Shown: positions 1 through 11,943, counted from the first letter of the stretch. The stretch: 64,000 bases of DNA from Smallanthus sonchifolius (GCA_023525975.1 CM042025.1:2061001-2125000); one strand, 5' to 3'. Notes: generated from the letters alone by a model not told the origin. Translations and numbers: made by a program.

Positions 1-48
1 GTTAATACTACTCTAATTTACACCAATAATTCTAAACTACTACATTGT

Positions 49-727
49 TAAGGGTGTGCAAAAAAACCAAAAAAAAAAACGAAAACCGAATTGCATCCGA
101 AAAAAACCGAACTGAATCCGCAATTCGGTTTTCGGTTCCGAATTGGATTTGCGGTTAGGTTAACGGTTAGACATAGTTTTTAATTCGATTTATTTGGTTT
201 GTTCGGTTAACCGTTTTAACAGAAAAAATATAAATAATTAAATGTAAATTTATAGTTTTAGCCCAATACTTTTAGCTAACTCTCAAGCCCAAAAGCCAAT
301 TGCTTTTTTATTTGTTCTTACTACTTATAGAGATGAGAAAGACACCGATCGAGTGAAAGACGAATTGAAAAAACCCAAGTTTATTTGATCGAGTGAAAGA
401 CACCGATCGAGTGAAAGACTAATTGAAAAAAAAACTTAAATTTCTTTATTTATGTTTGAACTTTGCATTTATGTTTAAGACTATTTTCCGGTTTGGTAAA
501 TTTTGTTATGGTTATAAACTCTTGGTTTTAGGGTATGTTAAAAATATGTGTTGTTATCCAAAAAAAAAAAAAAACAGGAAACCGAATAAACCGAAACCGA
601 ATCCGATTGAATTGTGTTAGATTAGACACATTTTCAATTGGGTTAGGTTAGGTTTGCGGTTAGACAAAAAAAAATCTCAAAATCGAATAAACCGAACAAA
701 TCGAAACTGAACCGATGAACACCCCTA
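49..727. mobile_element. Non-autonomous hAT-type MITE
   Basis: The ends form short inverted repeats (TAAGGGTGTGCA on the left, TAGGGGTGTTCA when the right end is read backwards). They are flanked by an imperfect 8-bp duplication, TACATTGT at 41-48 and TCCATTGC at 728-735 (6 of 8 match). Subterminal regions are packed with AACCGAA/TTCGGTT motifs on both strands, as expected of hAT transposase-binding regions. There is no transposase frame; the short open frame at 423-620 lies inside and is not gene-like. A tandem GATCGAGTGAAAGAC repeat lies at about 345-420. Confidence 0.6.
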
Positions 728-1035
728 TCCATTGCCCAGGTTTGAATTGGGACCACCCCTCTAAAAGACATGTGCCTCTACCAAATAGGCTAGCCATACA
801 TTGACAAAAGAAATTAATACATGATTAGATATTTTACTACACCATCGAAACCTACGAGACAACTTTATAATTCACATGTAGTACTTTGCAATTTTCCTTC
901 AAACATGAAATTGGGACCAGAGTCTATCAACAGTTGTTGGCTGTGAACAACATGAACTTTTATATCCTCAAAAAACCATCGAACTAAACAATTGTTATTA
1001 CATGCTTCATTCCATGATGCTAAAACAAACATCAC

Positions 1036-4000
1036 TTACTTGGGTATCCCTCTATGGTCTTTTTGGTCACTCACAATTAGCCTATGACCACCACCATTAC
1101 GCCACACACCACGCATCGCTATCCCATCGGCAGTCTCCTGGTCCGCTTTCCCACCTGATTCTCCCTTTGCCAAAGGACCGTCAGACCCACCATTAGAATC
1201 ATTAAGATCAAGTGAAGCCAAAGACCCGTTACCGAGCCGAACCCTAAGAAACTTCGACGTTTTCTTCCGATGTTTACTTTTCCCTTCTCCATCTCCACCA
1301 CCGACATTGCCGCCTTCACTCTTTGGCGGTTTTATGACAAGTTGACCACCAGGTGATGTCCGATCATCAGCCTCCACCTTCAATTTTCCTTTATTAGCAG
1401 CCCGATAGCCATATCTTTTGACAACCTCTCCACCTCGTCATCTGGTGGCCGGTAGTTTGATTGCATTTCCCGAACCGTGCTTAAAATGTTATCTGTAAAC
1501 TTGTTAGTTGAATTTTTGTTATTAGCAACAGATTTCCCTTTGTTTTTCTTATCGTTTCCTTTGAGGCCGCTCATGGGCCGATTCGCGTTGTAGACTGCAA
1601 TAAGCTCTCTCTCCTTATGAGGGTCGGGTAAAAGGCGGGCCAAATCGAGAACAAGATGAGACAAACCAAACTGATCCACATAAACCAAATAAGTCTCTGC
1701 ATCAATACCACCATGCCGATATTGGGCTGATACATCTTTAAATCTAGCGTATTTTTCATGATCATTATCCAGGCCCGCTCGTATTCTGTCTACCATGGAC
1801 TTGTTTGCAGCATAAACTTCATCCACACTTTTTGTAGACGACCCATTTCCAGGCTTACGCGTCTGCAATGTCTAAACCGGAGGAAAGTCGGATGCCGAAC
1901 CCATATCAACCAGATTCGGTGCTGATGTAGAATGGCTGATTCTGGTTGGAGCTAGAACCGGGCTGATGGTTGACTTTCTTTGACCAGATATAAGCAACAA
2001 TGCTGTGTTTGAGGGGTTTACAGGTCTAGAAACTGAACTTGATGAGGGTTGATGATTATTATTATTATTCGAACGGGTTGCAGCAGGCCAAGCATTGCCT
2101 GTATTAAGAACGTTGACTTTTTTCTTGTTTTTTCGGCGGAGCTTTTCCGCCATGGTGTTCCTCGGTAGCCCGTTAGGCTTCTGGGCACTAGCAGCAGAGC
2201 CCGTGGAAAGTGGCGGGAAGGCGGATTCCTCAAGTGGTGTGTTTGTAGGTCTATGTGACACGGCCGTAAGATACCTTGAAGGTGGATCAGAATCTGTGGC
2301 TAGTGCTTCAAATGGTTGAATTAATGGGACGATGTCGTTTATATTATTATTGTTAGAAAGAACGGGAAGCTTCTAGAAACCTGGAATTTGAGGATGTTTG
2401 CAGGCTAGCTTCAATGGCTCGAGATAACTCGGATTCAGATAAATCACGTAGAAATGTATTTCGTCTTCCACGTCGATTTTCTTGTTCGTTGCTTCGTCTA
2501 TATGTAAAGCTAGTCGGTAACTAGGTACCCAAAATTTAAAAAAAGAAAAAAAATACATAAGTAAATTTTGAAATGGAGATGAATAAATGTTTCCGCGTCA
2601 CCAAGAAGCAAACATCTCACATTAACTTATGAACATGTCAATTCTGACTGTCTTATCTCGAACAAGTCAAATAGATCAAACGGGTTGAAAGTCGCATACA
2701 GTCCATTTTTAATGCATACTTGATGCAACCTCCTAAATCCTTTTTTATTTAAAGATTTAGATTATTATTTAAAAAGGAACAAAGAAGTGTTCGCAAGTCA
2801 ACCCAACCCAGCTGGTTCGGCCCATACCAAAAATGACTAGTTTCAACCTGAATCCATTTGACCCATAACCCGTTACCCAACCATGAGTATGTAGCAAGAT
2901 GTCCTACCTGCAGAACAGCATTGCGTTTTGACCGTGACAGATGACCCCCATGCTCTTGAGCATTGTGCACCTGGAATTTTAGGGGGGGAATTATAGAAGA
3001 TTAAAACCTAAAAAGTGGTTTTTTTCCCTTTTTAGGGAGTTATGCACACCCAACAAGCTTTGGACCCATAACCATACATTACCTTTATTTCAGATTCTGA
3101 TGTAAAAACAATGAACTTTTTAGAAAGACAAGCCTCATCTTCACACAAAAAATGTTCTTGGCGGAAATGAATCTGCAAAGGATAACTTAATTAATTAAAT
3201 GGAGGGTAAAAACACAAAAAAGGGAAATCAAGCAAGACAATAATATTTTAATGATTTGAGTTCTACGGCAGTTTAAAGACATACAGACAATTATGATTTA
3301 AAGAAACAACTTGCCTCCAAGTCATCATAATTCTTGTAATACTTGTATTTACCAGTATTTTGTCTACATTGTTCAAAATGTGAAAAGTTTAAATAACTTG
3401 CATCAGTTGCACATAGAGGATTTCTAAAAAAAATATAAGGCTATTTTTCCTTTGACATATATGACATTTAAAATGTTCAGTATTCATATGTGTGTAAAGC
3501 TCATTATCCCCATACAAAGGTGTCCTGCAAAACTCACATAACGGATGCCCTTGAAAACCACCTCTTTCACTTTCAGTTCCATCAACTTCAGAGTCACCTG
3601 TGCTTATATGCTGCTTTAATTGTGCTTTTGAATAAAGCTTTTGTTCACAAATAAATACCTGATTTGTAAGTAGACAACAATATAATGTCAGAAAACTATA
3701 TGATAATCCAAGAAACTAGAACAGGGTAGAGTAATAACTTTATTAAATAGAGAATCAAAAAAAGAAATTATTCAATCAGATAAACCTATACGTACCTAGT
3801 TAATAAGCAAATGTTCTTATTTAGTACATCAAATCCATCATTCAACCATATAAAATACCTTAAAATTTTGACTATACTAAATCATACTTACTATACAAGT
3901 TCTTTGATTCGATGCCGACATCCAATATGGCAAAATAGACCATCATACGACAAACTATACAAAAAGTGATTAATATCCTGTCACATAGCCACATTATACG

Positions 4001-4874
4001 CGTATCCTATACATTGTTCACTACAAACGCTTCTAAGTTAATTGACGATATCCAATCTCACTGCCTCATGTGTTGTAAATTTGTAATGGTAATCTTAAAA
4101 GATTAATTCACAAACATAGAATCCACATATGACCTCCTTTTCAAGAGAACAGAAATTGAGATTATTTATAATACTTTCACCAATCATATCTCAAAACACA
4201 ATAAGCAGGTAAAATCAGTTTTAATAAGATATAGATTGGAAAGCAACCTTTCTTCCTTCCAGACACAAGCTGCAAATGATCAACTTATGCTGGTGAAACA
4301 GATGCCCCTTCAGCTGATTAATGTCACGAAACCTAGCTTTTCTCTTGGATTTATTACCAGAATTATCCTCCATCTTATCACAAACGCTACAAGAAAGCCT
4401 ACACATGGCTTTTATCATATTATACTGATCCAAATCGTCGAAGTAAGACTGTATCTTCATGATACATATACAGACCAGATCGACCCTCCTTGTTCTCTAA
4501 AGAAAATACCGAGAAATCACTAATCGTCTTAGTGTAGTCCCCTAAAGCCTGCAAACGATAATCGTATAAACAATCAACAATTTCTGAAACGACAACAACT
4601 TAATTCGATTTACAAATTGATCAACCGATGAACAGATGCATGTAACAAAGCTATTACACTACGATAGTTGAAGAACAATCGATCAACAACAAATTAGAAG
4701 AAAAACCTTGGTGACGAAGATGATCGTGGACTCGGATTTGCAGATGCGGCAATGTCGATCGTTACAGATGAATCGAAGACGAGCGACGCATGTGGAACAG
4801 ACCTCCTTGTGTCCACATCTTCCGTAAGCAACCCATTCGAGGCTCTCGGCACACACAGCACAGGTATCGTCCAT
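1036..4874 (-). pseudogene. ZNF598/HEL2-like RING-type E3 ubiquitin ligase, degenerate copy
   Basis: Family role: ZNF598/Hel2 proteins ubiquitinate collided ribosomes in the cytosol. Seven exons can be placed on the minus strand: 4874-4707 (RING, CAVC...CRIC), 4548-4248, 3658-3450, 3363-3315, 3172-3083, 2970-2908 and 2520-1036. Exons 2-6 hold the zinc-finger block (SCSVCDKM, HLFHQHKLIICSLC, CEFCRTPLYGDNELY, HFLCEDEACL); exon 7 holds the Arg/Ser-rich tail and the C-terminal helical domain (GLSHLVLDLARLLPD, VWRNGGG). The frame is broken by a 2-nt loss near 4455, GT to GA at the intron 3 donor (3449-3448), a 1-nt gain near 2370, an in-frame TAG at 1874-1872 and a 2-nt AT gain near 1427. Intron 4 uses a GC donor (GCAAGT), a known functional variant. 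The ATG and RING exon are intact. The number of independent lesions argues for a pseudogene rather than sequencing error. A short product ending soon after the RING could still be made. Confidence 0.85.
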
Positions 4875-5137
4875 CCTCTATGTGTCTCTGTAGATCACGA
4901 TATGAGATTGATGAAGAGAATCGAACAGATAACCAGCACAATTGACGGTTCGCGGCAGCTAGGGTTGGTGCAGAGGAGGAACAAATTGGGGATTTTAGTG
5001 AATTTGAGTACTGAATTTAATAAACGTGGAGGTCAGGGTCAGCAAAAAATCTTTTAACTCGGCTTTTAAATTTTGCAATCCTTGTAACCAAAGTATCAAA
5101 ATTCTAACATTTAAAATGTTAGTATAAATACTTATAA
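4875..5137. other. 5' flank of the HEL2-like locus
   Basis: This is the upstream side of the ligase pseudogene. It is GC-richer than its surroundings up to about 5057, consistent with an old 5' UTR and promoter. No convincing TATA box or independent gene is visible; the plus-strand open frame at 4752-5057 is the antisense shadow of the RING exon and its leader. Confidence 0.4.
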
Positions 5138-5510
5138 GCATTTGGTTTCTGGAGTATTTTGAAATTGAAATTGAAAGATTTATAGTTTATACATTTGTTA
5201 ATGAAATTGAAATTTAAAAATACTTAGAATGACAATTTATCTCTTAAAATTAACAAAATATAAAACATAGATTCAAATTCAAATATCCTTAAAAAATGAA
5301 AAACGGCTAGAATTATTACTTAATTATAAATATTCTTGATGTTTTCTTTGAAATGTTGAAGGATTAGGAATTCCATCGATTGAAGGATTTGATTCGAGCT
5401 AATTCCAATTTCAGTTCTTCTATTAACCAACCAAATATGCAAACGGTTTAAATTTCAATTTCAATTCTATTGAATTCTCATATATATATGTCTGCCAACC
5501 AAACAGACCC
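5138..5510. mobile_element. MITE, possibly PIF/Harbinger type
   Basis: The two ends are inverted relatives: TTTGGTT plus runs of GAAATTGAAATTG on the left, and the reverse complement (CAATTTCAATTC ... AACCAAACAGACCC) on the right. The possible 3-bp duplication is TAA/TTA and imperfect, so the class is uncertain. There is no coding content. Confidence 0.4.
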
Positions 5511-5513
5511 TTA

Positions 5514-5905
5514 TATTTTTAGTTGTTATGTGTAACTACTTTAGTATGTATGTCCTTGTCGATTTACTTATTTGAAATGTTTCAATAACCGGATCGGGAC
5601 CGGCCGGTTCCTCAAGAGGTTGGGTTCGGTGGTTTCAAACCGTCCGTTTTTGGACCGAGCGTCTCAGACGAGCAAGTTGTCAAATCGGTAACATCGTTAA
5701 CCGATCAAGATTTTTTTTATTTTAGATATTTCGGGCTTTTTAAACGGGTCGGACGGGTTTTGTGGCTCGGGCAGCAATGGAGAGAGGGGATTTTGTGTAA
5801 AATGAAGCTTTTTTCAAAGACATTAATTTTAAACTTTAAACACTTTGTTAAAAGTTAAAGCTTTAATGAGTTGGTGTCTTAACTTGATGTTGTTAAATCT
5901 ACACG
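5514..5905. other. Non-coding AT-rich spacer with hAT-like debris
   Basis: No gene is visible. Positions 5585-5770 are rich in CCGG/GGTCGG words (GGACCGGCCGGTTCC, CGGGTCGGACGGG) like the subterminal parts of hAT elements elsewhere in the window, but no clear ends or duplication were found. Confidence 0.35.
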
Positions 5906-6383
5906 TAGGCCTGTAAATGAATCGAACATCAACGTGTTCGTGTTCGTTTATTTAACTTTAACCGAACACGAACATGAACACATGATCGAACACATTTTTT
6001 GTTCTTGTTCGCTCATTAAGAAAATGAAAATGTTCGTATTCGTTGATGTTCGTTCGTTAAAAAGCTAAACGAACGCAAACGAACATATTGAACAAACATA
6101 AATGAACATAAATGAATATTAATGAACATAAACGAACAAGTCTAATACATCATAATTCATCAAAAAACACATGTAAATTAGGAAGTCCGATGGTTCTCTA
6201 GATAATCTAATAGAATATTAAAAGCCAATGTTCTATGGTATGGAAAGCAATCCCAAACGTTTTTTATTATACATTTATACCGGTTCTTAAGGATAAATAA
6301 AATAAAAAAAAATCTTTTTAACCCATTTATGACAATACAAGGTTCGTACATATTTAATTATTTTTTAAAAGTAAAAAAATATA

Positions 6384-6993
6384 GGGGCGATTTCATATAT
6401 ACCCCTACAAACTTAAAAAATATCATATATACCTAACAAAAACTAAAAATATCATATATACCATTACAAACATGTAATAATATCATATATACTCATTTCA
6501 TTAAAAACCATTTAAAAGATGACCATTTTACCCTTATATCTCTAAACTTTAGTATTTCATATTTACCAATCTTTAACATTGAAATTTCATATTTACACAT
6601 TTTCAACTTTAGAAGTTTATATTTAACCATAAAAAATAGTTTTCTCAAAATACTATTTTGAATTTTTATCATATATTTTTTTTTATAATTTTACCAATTT
6701 TCTTTTATAGCATTCGCATTTTGTAACTTTCTCGTAATCATTCATTCTTAATCGATGCCTTCTGAATGGGTTTGGAGAATCACGATAGTCGCCATCAAGA
6801 ATAGGAGAACGGGTGATCTTTTACGTATTGGATAAAACTAAAAAATTGGGTTATAAAAAATCATATAATGGATAAGGGTAGAATGGTCATAAAGTAACAA
6901 ATTATTTAAATTGACTATATATGATATTTTTTGTTTTGGTTGGGTAAATATGATATTTACTCATGTTTGTAGGGGTATATATGATATTATCCC
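6384..6993. mobile_element. Mutator-like MITE nested in the hAT element
   Basis: A perfect 9-bp duplication, AAAAATATA, flanks it at 6375-6383 and 6994-7002, the size made by Mutator-like transposases. The ends are inverted repeats built around CATATATACCCCTACAAAC. It is AT-rich with no coding capacity, and is younger than its host element. Confidence 0.75.
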
Positions 6994-7026
6994 AAAAATA
7001 TAAATGGGTTTAAAAACGAACAAACA

Positions 7027-7027
<1 letters not shown>

Positions 7028-7051
<24 letters not shown>
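7028..7051. repeat. (AT)n microsatellite
   Basis: Uninterrupted AT dinucleotide run in the right arm of the hAT element. Confidence 0.9.
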
Positions 7052-7057
<6 letters not shown>

Positions 7058-7323
7058 AAATTTTGTTTTAATATTTAACGAACGAACATAAACGAACAAA
7101 TATGAACGGACATAAATGAACGAACACGAGATGTGTTCATTTTCGTTCATTTAATTAAATGAACAAAAAAATTTGTTCATGTTCGTTCATTTATTTAAAC
7201 AAACGAACATAAACTAACTTCCCGTCGAACAGTTCATGAACGTTCGGTTCATTTACAGGCTTATTTATACGTGGTAACTAAAATAAATAAATACATTTGT
7301 CATGTTATCTCTCATGTTTTATT

Positions 7324-7530
7324 TTTTTTAACGGCAATTTGGATCACTGACGAGTCACTGACCCACCCGATCATCTCTACCTCCATCGGGAGGAAACCCA
7401 CCATAGATGAGAAAACCCCCTGGCCTAACCTGGACCCTTTTTTTTTGACAAAAGTGGGACTTGAACCCAAAATCTTCCCATTTTAGTGAAGTATTGGGTA
7501 TTCTTTGCCACTAGGCTAAGCTGGTGGTTG
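7324..7530 (-). mobile_element. tRNA-derived SINE (family 1), complete
   Basis: Lies between perfect 16-bp duplications TCTCTCATGTTTTATT (7308-7323 and 7531-7546). On the minus strand it begins with a tRNA-like head (GGTTCAAGTCCCAC-type B box near 7448-7465) and ends in an A-rich tail. The same family recurs at 39625-39824 and 54880-55055. Confidence 0.85.
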
Positions 7531-7546
7531 TCTCTCATGTTTTATT

Positions 7547-8572
7547 AAATTTATATTAATTATGGAATTTACATATAATTATAGAATACAGGTGTGTGTG
7601 TATATATATATCATAGACTTATTTTTTTTATTTAATAACAAAAGGGTAACATAATATATACATCTATTTTATTTTAATTTTCTTTTATGTCTAAATTAAG
7701 TTGTAATTTTTTTTATATTTCATATATTCAAATTATTAGATTAATTATTACGTCGTCCAACTCTTAAATCTTGTCTGACCAACCATAAGGTGACCGGTTT
7801 AATTTCCGTCACGTTCTTAAAACAGTTCTTATTTAACATTTTAATAATTTGGTTATGGTTGAAAAATTAAACATTATTATGCCTTCGGCCGGTTTATGAA
7901 CAATCCCGTTTACGAAACTTCTAATTTCTTTATAACTTTATTACAACTCGTAAAAGTCATACATAATATATCATTTTATTATTGACTGTGAAATGTCAAA
8001 CAGATATTAGTTTTTTACTAATGTTTGGGGTGACGAGAATATTTTTGAGAGTAGGAGGTCTGTAAGGGGTAGTGATGTGGCCATTACCCATTTGTGCATT
8101 TGGTATGGAAGGTCCATCACCGACTATAACAAATAGAATTGTGCTATTATTTAAATAAAAAGATAGATGAAGGAAGTTTAAAACCGAACTGAAAATCAAA
8201 TTTAAATTCGGTCTTATTTTGGGTTTTTGACCCAATAATTTCTTATATTTTTTTTGTTTTAATTCGTTAACCATCATTTGTTATTGTATTGCATTTGGGC
8301 TAAAATTGTATCATGATTGGGCTCAATGACAAAACTTAAAATCTTAAATAACCATAAATTGATATTTGGCTTATTCCGTTCAAATCGAATTCAAAATTAT
8401 AAAGTTAAAAACAGAATATGTAATTCGGTTTGGTTTAAACAATTTTAGTTCGAATCGATTTCTGATTTAGCCGGTTCAAAACCGAATAATGAACGCCGTA
8501 TGTTGAATCACATCATCTATCATTTTTGAGGAGAGTTGATAGTTTAACTTGTGTTCACTATAAATACATTAA
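7547..8572. other. AT-rich spacer without a recognisable gene
   Basis: No host gene is supported. Stretches at 8180-8500 carry CCGAA/TTCGG words and may be a decayed hAT MITE. The open frame at 7996-8277 shows no recognisable domain. Confidence 0.4.
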
Positions 8573-8864
8573 GGCTGTGTTTGGGATTACTTATTTGAAA
8601 CTCCTTATGACTTATTCAAAAAGGTAATAAGTCATAAGTCATAAGTCATAATTTGTAACTTCTCAAAAACTTTGGGATTTTCTTTGAAAACTACTTATTG
8701 ACTTATGCTATAAGTTAATAAGTTATAAGTAATAAGTAAGGATGGACTTACTTCTTGAAAAATGGTATAAGTAGGCTAAATAAGTAGCTTTCCCAAACAC
8801 CTTATTAACTTATATAAGTTAATAAGTTAATAAGTAGAGTAAATAAGTAATCCCAAACACCCCC
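8573..8864. mobile_element. Tourist-like (PIF/Harbinger) MITE
   Basis: A TAA trinucleotide flanks both sides (8570-8572, 8865-8867). Inverted ends: GGCTGTGTTTGGGATTAC on the left and GGGGGTGTTTGGGATTAC from the right. The interior is a dense array of TAAGTTAATAAGT/ACTTATTA palindromes. About 290 bp, no coding capacity. Confidence 0.75.
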
Positions 8865-8931
8865 TAAGAATTGTAGGTTTGTCCCGTGGGAAAGTCTAGG
8901 CCCAGTTATCATAAATAGCCTCGTTGAATCA

Positions 8932-9068
8932 TTTTTTTAACGGCTAACTCCTAATTCTGTGGAGGGTATTAGCAAAATTCTCTTTGTTGGGATTCGAACT
9001 CATGACCTCCCAAGAGAAAATCCTTTATAGGAAATCCCCCTAACCACCAGACCAGAAGTGTGATGGCA
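8932..9068 (-). mobile_element. tRNA-derived SINE, short type
   Basis: Perfect 12-bp duplication CTCGTTGAATCA (8920-8931, 9069-9080). The minus strand carries a B-box-like GAGTTCGAATCC and ends in an A-run (TTTTTTT at 8932 on plus). Confidence 0.8.
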
Positions 9069-9212
9069 CTCGTTGAATCAATTGATTCGAGCTATCTTAT
9101 ATAGTTAATCGACTATAAAAGCCCAAAACACTTGATAGGACCATTTGGTTGAACTGAACTCATAACCCAATTGTTTCACAAATTAAATCATTGAAACATT
9201 TATATCTTTTAA

Positions 9213-9487
9213 AGCATTCTCAGCCGGTTCCATATTATTATCCTTATAATTACACTAAAATCAGTATATTTTCTTTCTCATTTTCAACTTTTCTCTCTCC
9301 TCCACTCACAACCACTTTAAAAAAATATTAAAAAAATTATACAGTTTTTGAAGAACGATACAGTGTTTTCACAAATATACAAAAAATTTATACATTTTTT
9401 CTCTCCTTCACTCACAACCATTTTAAACCACCCCTTAAAATATACCAAACTCACTCACAAACATATACCAAACCGGCTGTGAATGCT
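9213..9487. mobile_element. Short MITE with CAGCCGGTT inverted ends
   Basis: Left end AGCATTCTCAGCCGGTT, right end in reverse AGCATTCACAGCCGGTTT. The target duplication is not clear, so the superfamily is open. The interior is AT-rich and non-coding. Confidence 0.5.
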
Positions 9488-10567
9488 CTTATATACTTTT
9501 AATGGTTTCTCTTTATCTCTCACACTGCATATGACTATCTTTTGTACGCTATATATAAATATTTATATGGTTCTGACATTTATCTACTTAAAACTTGTTT
9601 TGTATTAAACGTGCAACTAACAAATATTCTATACACCAAACATGCATGGATGGAACTATAAAGGGTCCCAAATTCGTGATCCTCTTAAGTACCAAATTTC
9701 TATTATTAGACTATCATTTTATTTTAATTTGAGTTTTTAGATTAATATAAAAAATAATGTTGCTAGAGTAATTGTAACGAATATAATTTTTTTTATTCTA
9801 ACATGTTTGATAATGTTTTATATAAGCTTTCTTTATTTATCATTATTAAATGATATTCAAATACTTAAATACTAATACAATCATTATTTTCAGCAAACTG
9901 AACAGTGTTGAAAAAAAAACATGTTTTACAATCGTGATAGTCTAATATTTATTAAACAAATTAATGTAATACGTTACTTTCATGGGAGGAATATATTAGG
10001 GGCCAGAGGGGGCCTCGCCCCCGCTACTTTTTTGCTTAAAAGTATTGATTTCGGCCTACTCTGTTTATTTCATATTAGTTATATTGTTTGGGTCCCTCAT
10101 AATCCAGACCAAAAGTCCAAATCGGTTTAAAGGTCGTCGCCTCGTCGGGCTGAGTTGTAATTACTATTCCTTTAACTTTTATATGTAAGAACTGGCTTGT
10201 TTTTTTATTTGATGAAAAAAATTTAATTTTTTACGTGTAATATTTTAGGCCTTTAATTTAATTTTTCAACATGTTGCCACCAAATACAATGATGTCATCG
10301 GATGAACGTCACGTTCATATGCTTTTAAGTCAACGGAGGAATCAATCATTTGATAAAATATATAATTAAAGCCAAGTGGTATGCTTCTATATTCTATGAA
10401 CATTTAGAGAAAAATCATGTTTTTAATTATAAGATATGTGAGTTTATAGTTATGTATTTATGTATATATTTTTGTTCATGTATCAAATTTTATATTGATT
10501 AATGTTAAACTAAATGACGTGACGTGACGTGACGTGACATATGATATGTAGTCGTCGCTTAACTTTA
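9488..10567. other. Spacer with a decayed copy of the 56.4-kb MITE
   Basis: No gene. Positions about 9978-10280 resemble the hAT MITE at 56432-56695 (shared TATTGATTT, GTTTATTTCATATTAGTTAT and CCAGACCAAAAG) but the ends are diverged. A GTGAC pentamer array lies at about 10516-10538. Confidence 0.45.
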
Positions 10568-10583
10568 TACTTGTGTATCATCT

Positions 10584-10921
10584 TTTTTTTTAACGGCGAA
10601 CATTGAATGTTGTGACGTCGCACGCCCCGTCACATAGGAGAGCCTCGTCCAACTCCGGCCAATATGTTGTCTTAACCGGGCCCACTTGGCGTCAGAGTTG
10701 GAGAGCATCCAAGGAAAATCCCACCCAATACGGCCCATTCCGGGCATGAGGGAGAGACGAGGCTCGAACCCTGGATCGACGTGGGTAAAACCCTGGTGCA
10801 TCAGACTAAGAACTAGGCCTCATTTGCATGTCTCAGAAATTAATGGTGGTGACAGGGATTGAACCAGGATCCCTTGAGATTTCAGGCCTCACCTTAACCG
10901 CTACACCACAACCTCTTTGGC
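10584..10921 (-). mobile_element. Dimeric tRNA-related SINE, copy 1
   Basis: Perfect 16-bp duplication TACTTGTGTATCATCT at 10568-10583 and 10922-10937. On the minus strand two B-box-like words occur in succession, GGTTCAATCCC and, further in, GGTTCGAGCC, suggesting a fusion of two tRNA-like units. It ends in an A-rich tail. Confidence 0.75.
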
Positions 10922-11275
10922 TACTTGTGTATCATCTGAAAAAGGGCCTTTAAGTAGTAGTTAACTAATAAAAATTCAATATATGTGTGACCTTGACTCT
11001 CGTATATCCATTTTATTCCCGTAACAGTATTGGAAATGGTACCATAATACTTTGAGATATCAGACATACTTATGTGAGATCTGAACATAAGTCATATCAA
11101 AAGAAATCTCGTTTTACCCTATAAAGACATGAATCGGTACCGGCATGAAAGTGATTTAAACGTGTTTTGCGCGCGCACACATATATTTGAATAGAGAGGC
11201 CACTAAATCAAATATTTCAAATCACAAGATCAATCATTGTTTATGGTTACTTCCTAATGTCAAGATTAGATTTTT

Positions 11276-11640
11276 TTTGAAAGGCAAACATTGAATGTTG
11301 TGACGTCTCACCCCCGTCACATGGGAGAGCCTCATCCAACTCCGGTTAATATGTTGTCTTAACCGGGCCCACTTGGTGTCAGAGTTGGAGAGCTTTCAAG
11401 GGAAAATCCCACCCAATACGGCCCCTTCCGGGCTTGAGCGAGAGCCGAGGCTCAAACCCTGGATCAGCGTGGGTAAAACCCTGGTGCATCAGCCTAAGAG
11501 CTAGGCCTCATTTGCGATGCCGTAAAAATTTATGGTGATGATAGGGATAGAACCCGGGTCTCTTAGGACTCCATACCGTTGATAGATGAGTTGCACTTAT
11601 TAGAGGTCAGCGAGGTGTGAAGTTAATAGAACTCTATTGC
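11276..11640 (-). mobile_element. Dimeric tRNA-related SINE, copy 2
   Basis: Closely follows the layout of the copy at 10584-10921 (shared AACATTGAATGTTGTGACGT, TCCGG..AATATGTTGTCTTAACC and the two tRNA-like words). The inner end is extended by about 100 bp of unrelated sequence and no clean duplication was found, so the outer boundary is approximate. Confidence 0.6.
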
Positions 11641-11943
11641 ACTACAGGCCACAATATAGTTTTGAATTTTTGCCTGCAGGTGGATTGACAAATTGCAAAT
11701 GACAATTAAATTGTTGGTACAATAAATTAATTGGAAAAGAAAAAAAATGTCATGCATTCTTTTGGCAAATTGGACGCCAAAGAAAAGTCTTCAATCAAAT
11801 CTCCACTATTTGATGGATCATAATTACAAATGGTCAAAACCATTTAATATATATCCACCGGTCAACACAACTCATCAAGTTCCAAATAGTTAACCTAAAA
11901 ATTAAACCGTTAAAAAAAGTATCATATTTAATTAAATTTAAGA

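Larger units (their letters stand above)
5906..7263. mobile_element. Non-autonomous hAT element, GTTCG-repeat type
   Basis: Terminal inverted repeats are TAGGCCTGTAAATGAATCG on the left and TAAGCCTGTAAATGAACCG (reverse complement of the right end). The flanking 8-mers TCTACACG (5898-5905) and TTTATACG (7264-7271) match at 6 of 8 positions. Subterminal blocks are arrays of CGAACA/TGTTCG on both sides. A second transposon (6384-6993) sits inside. No transposase is present. Confidence 0.75.

Noticed and set aside
4752..5057. 101-codon plus-strand frame
   Set aside because: Antisense of the RING exon and leader of the HEL2-like locus.
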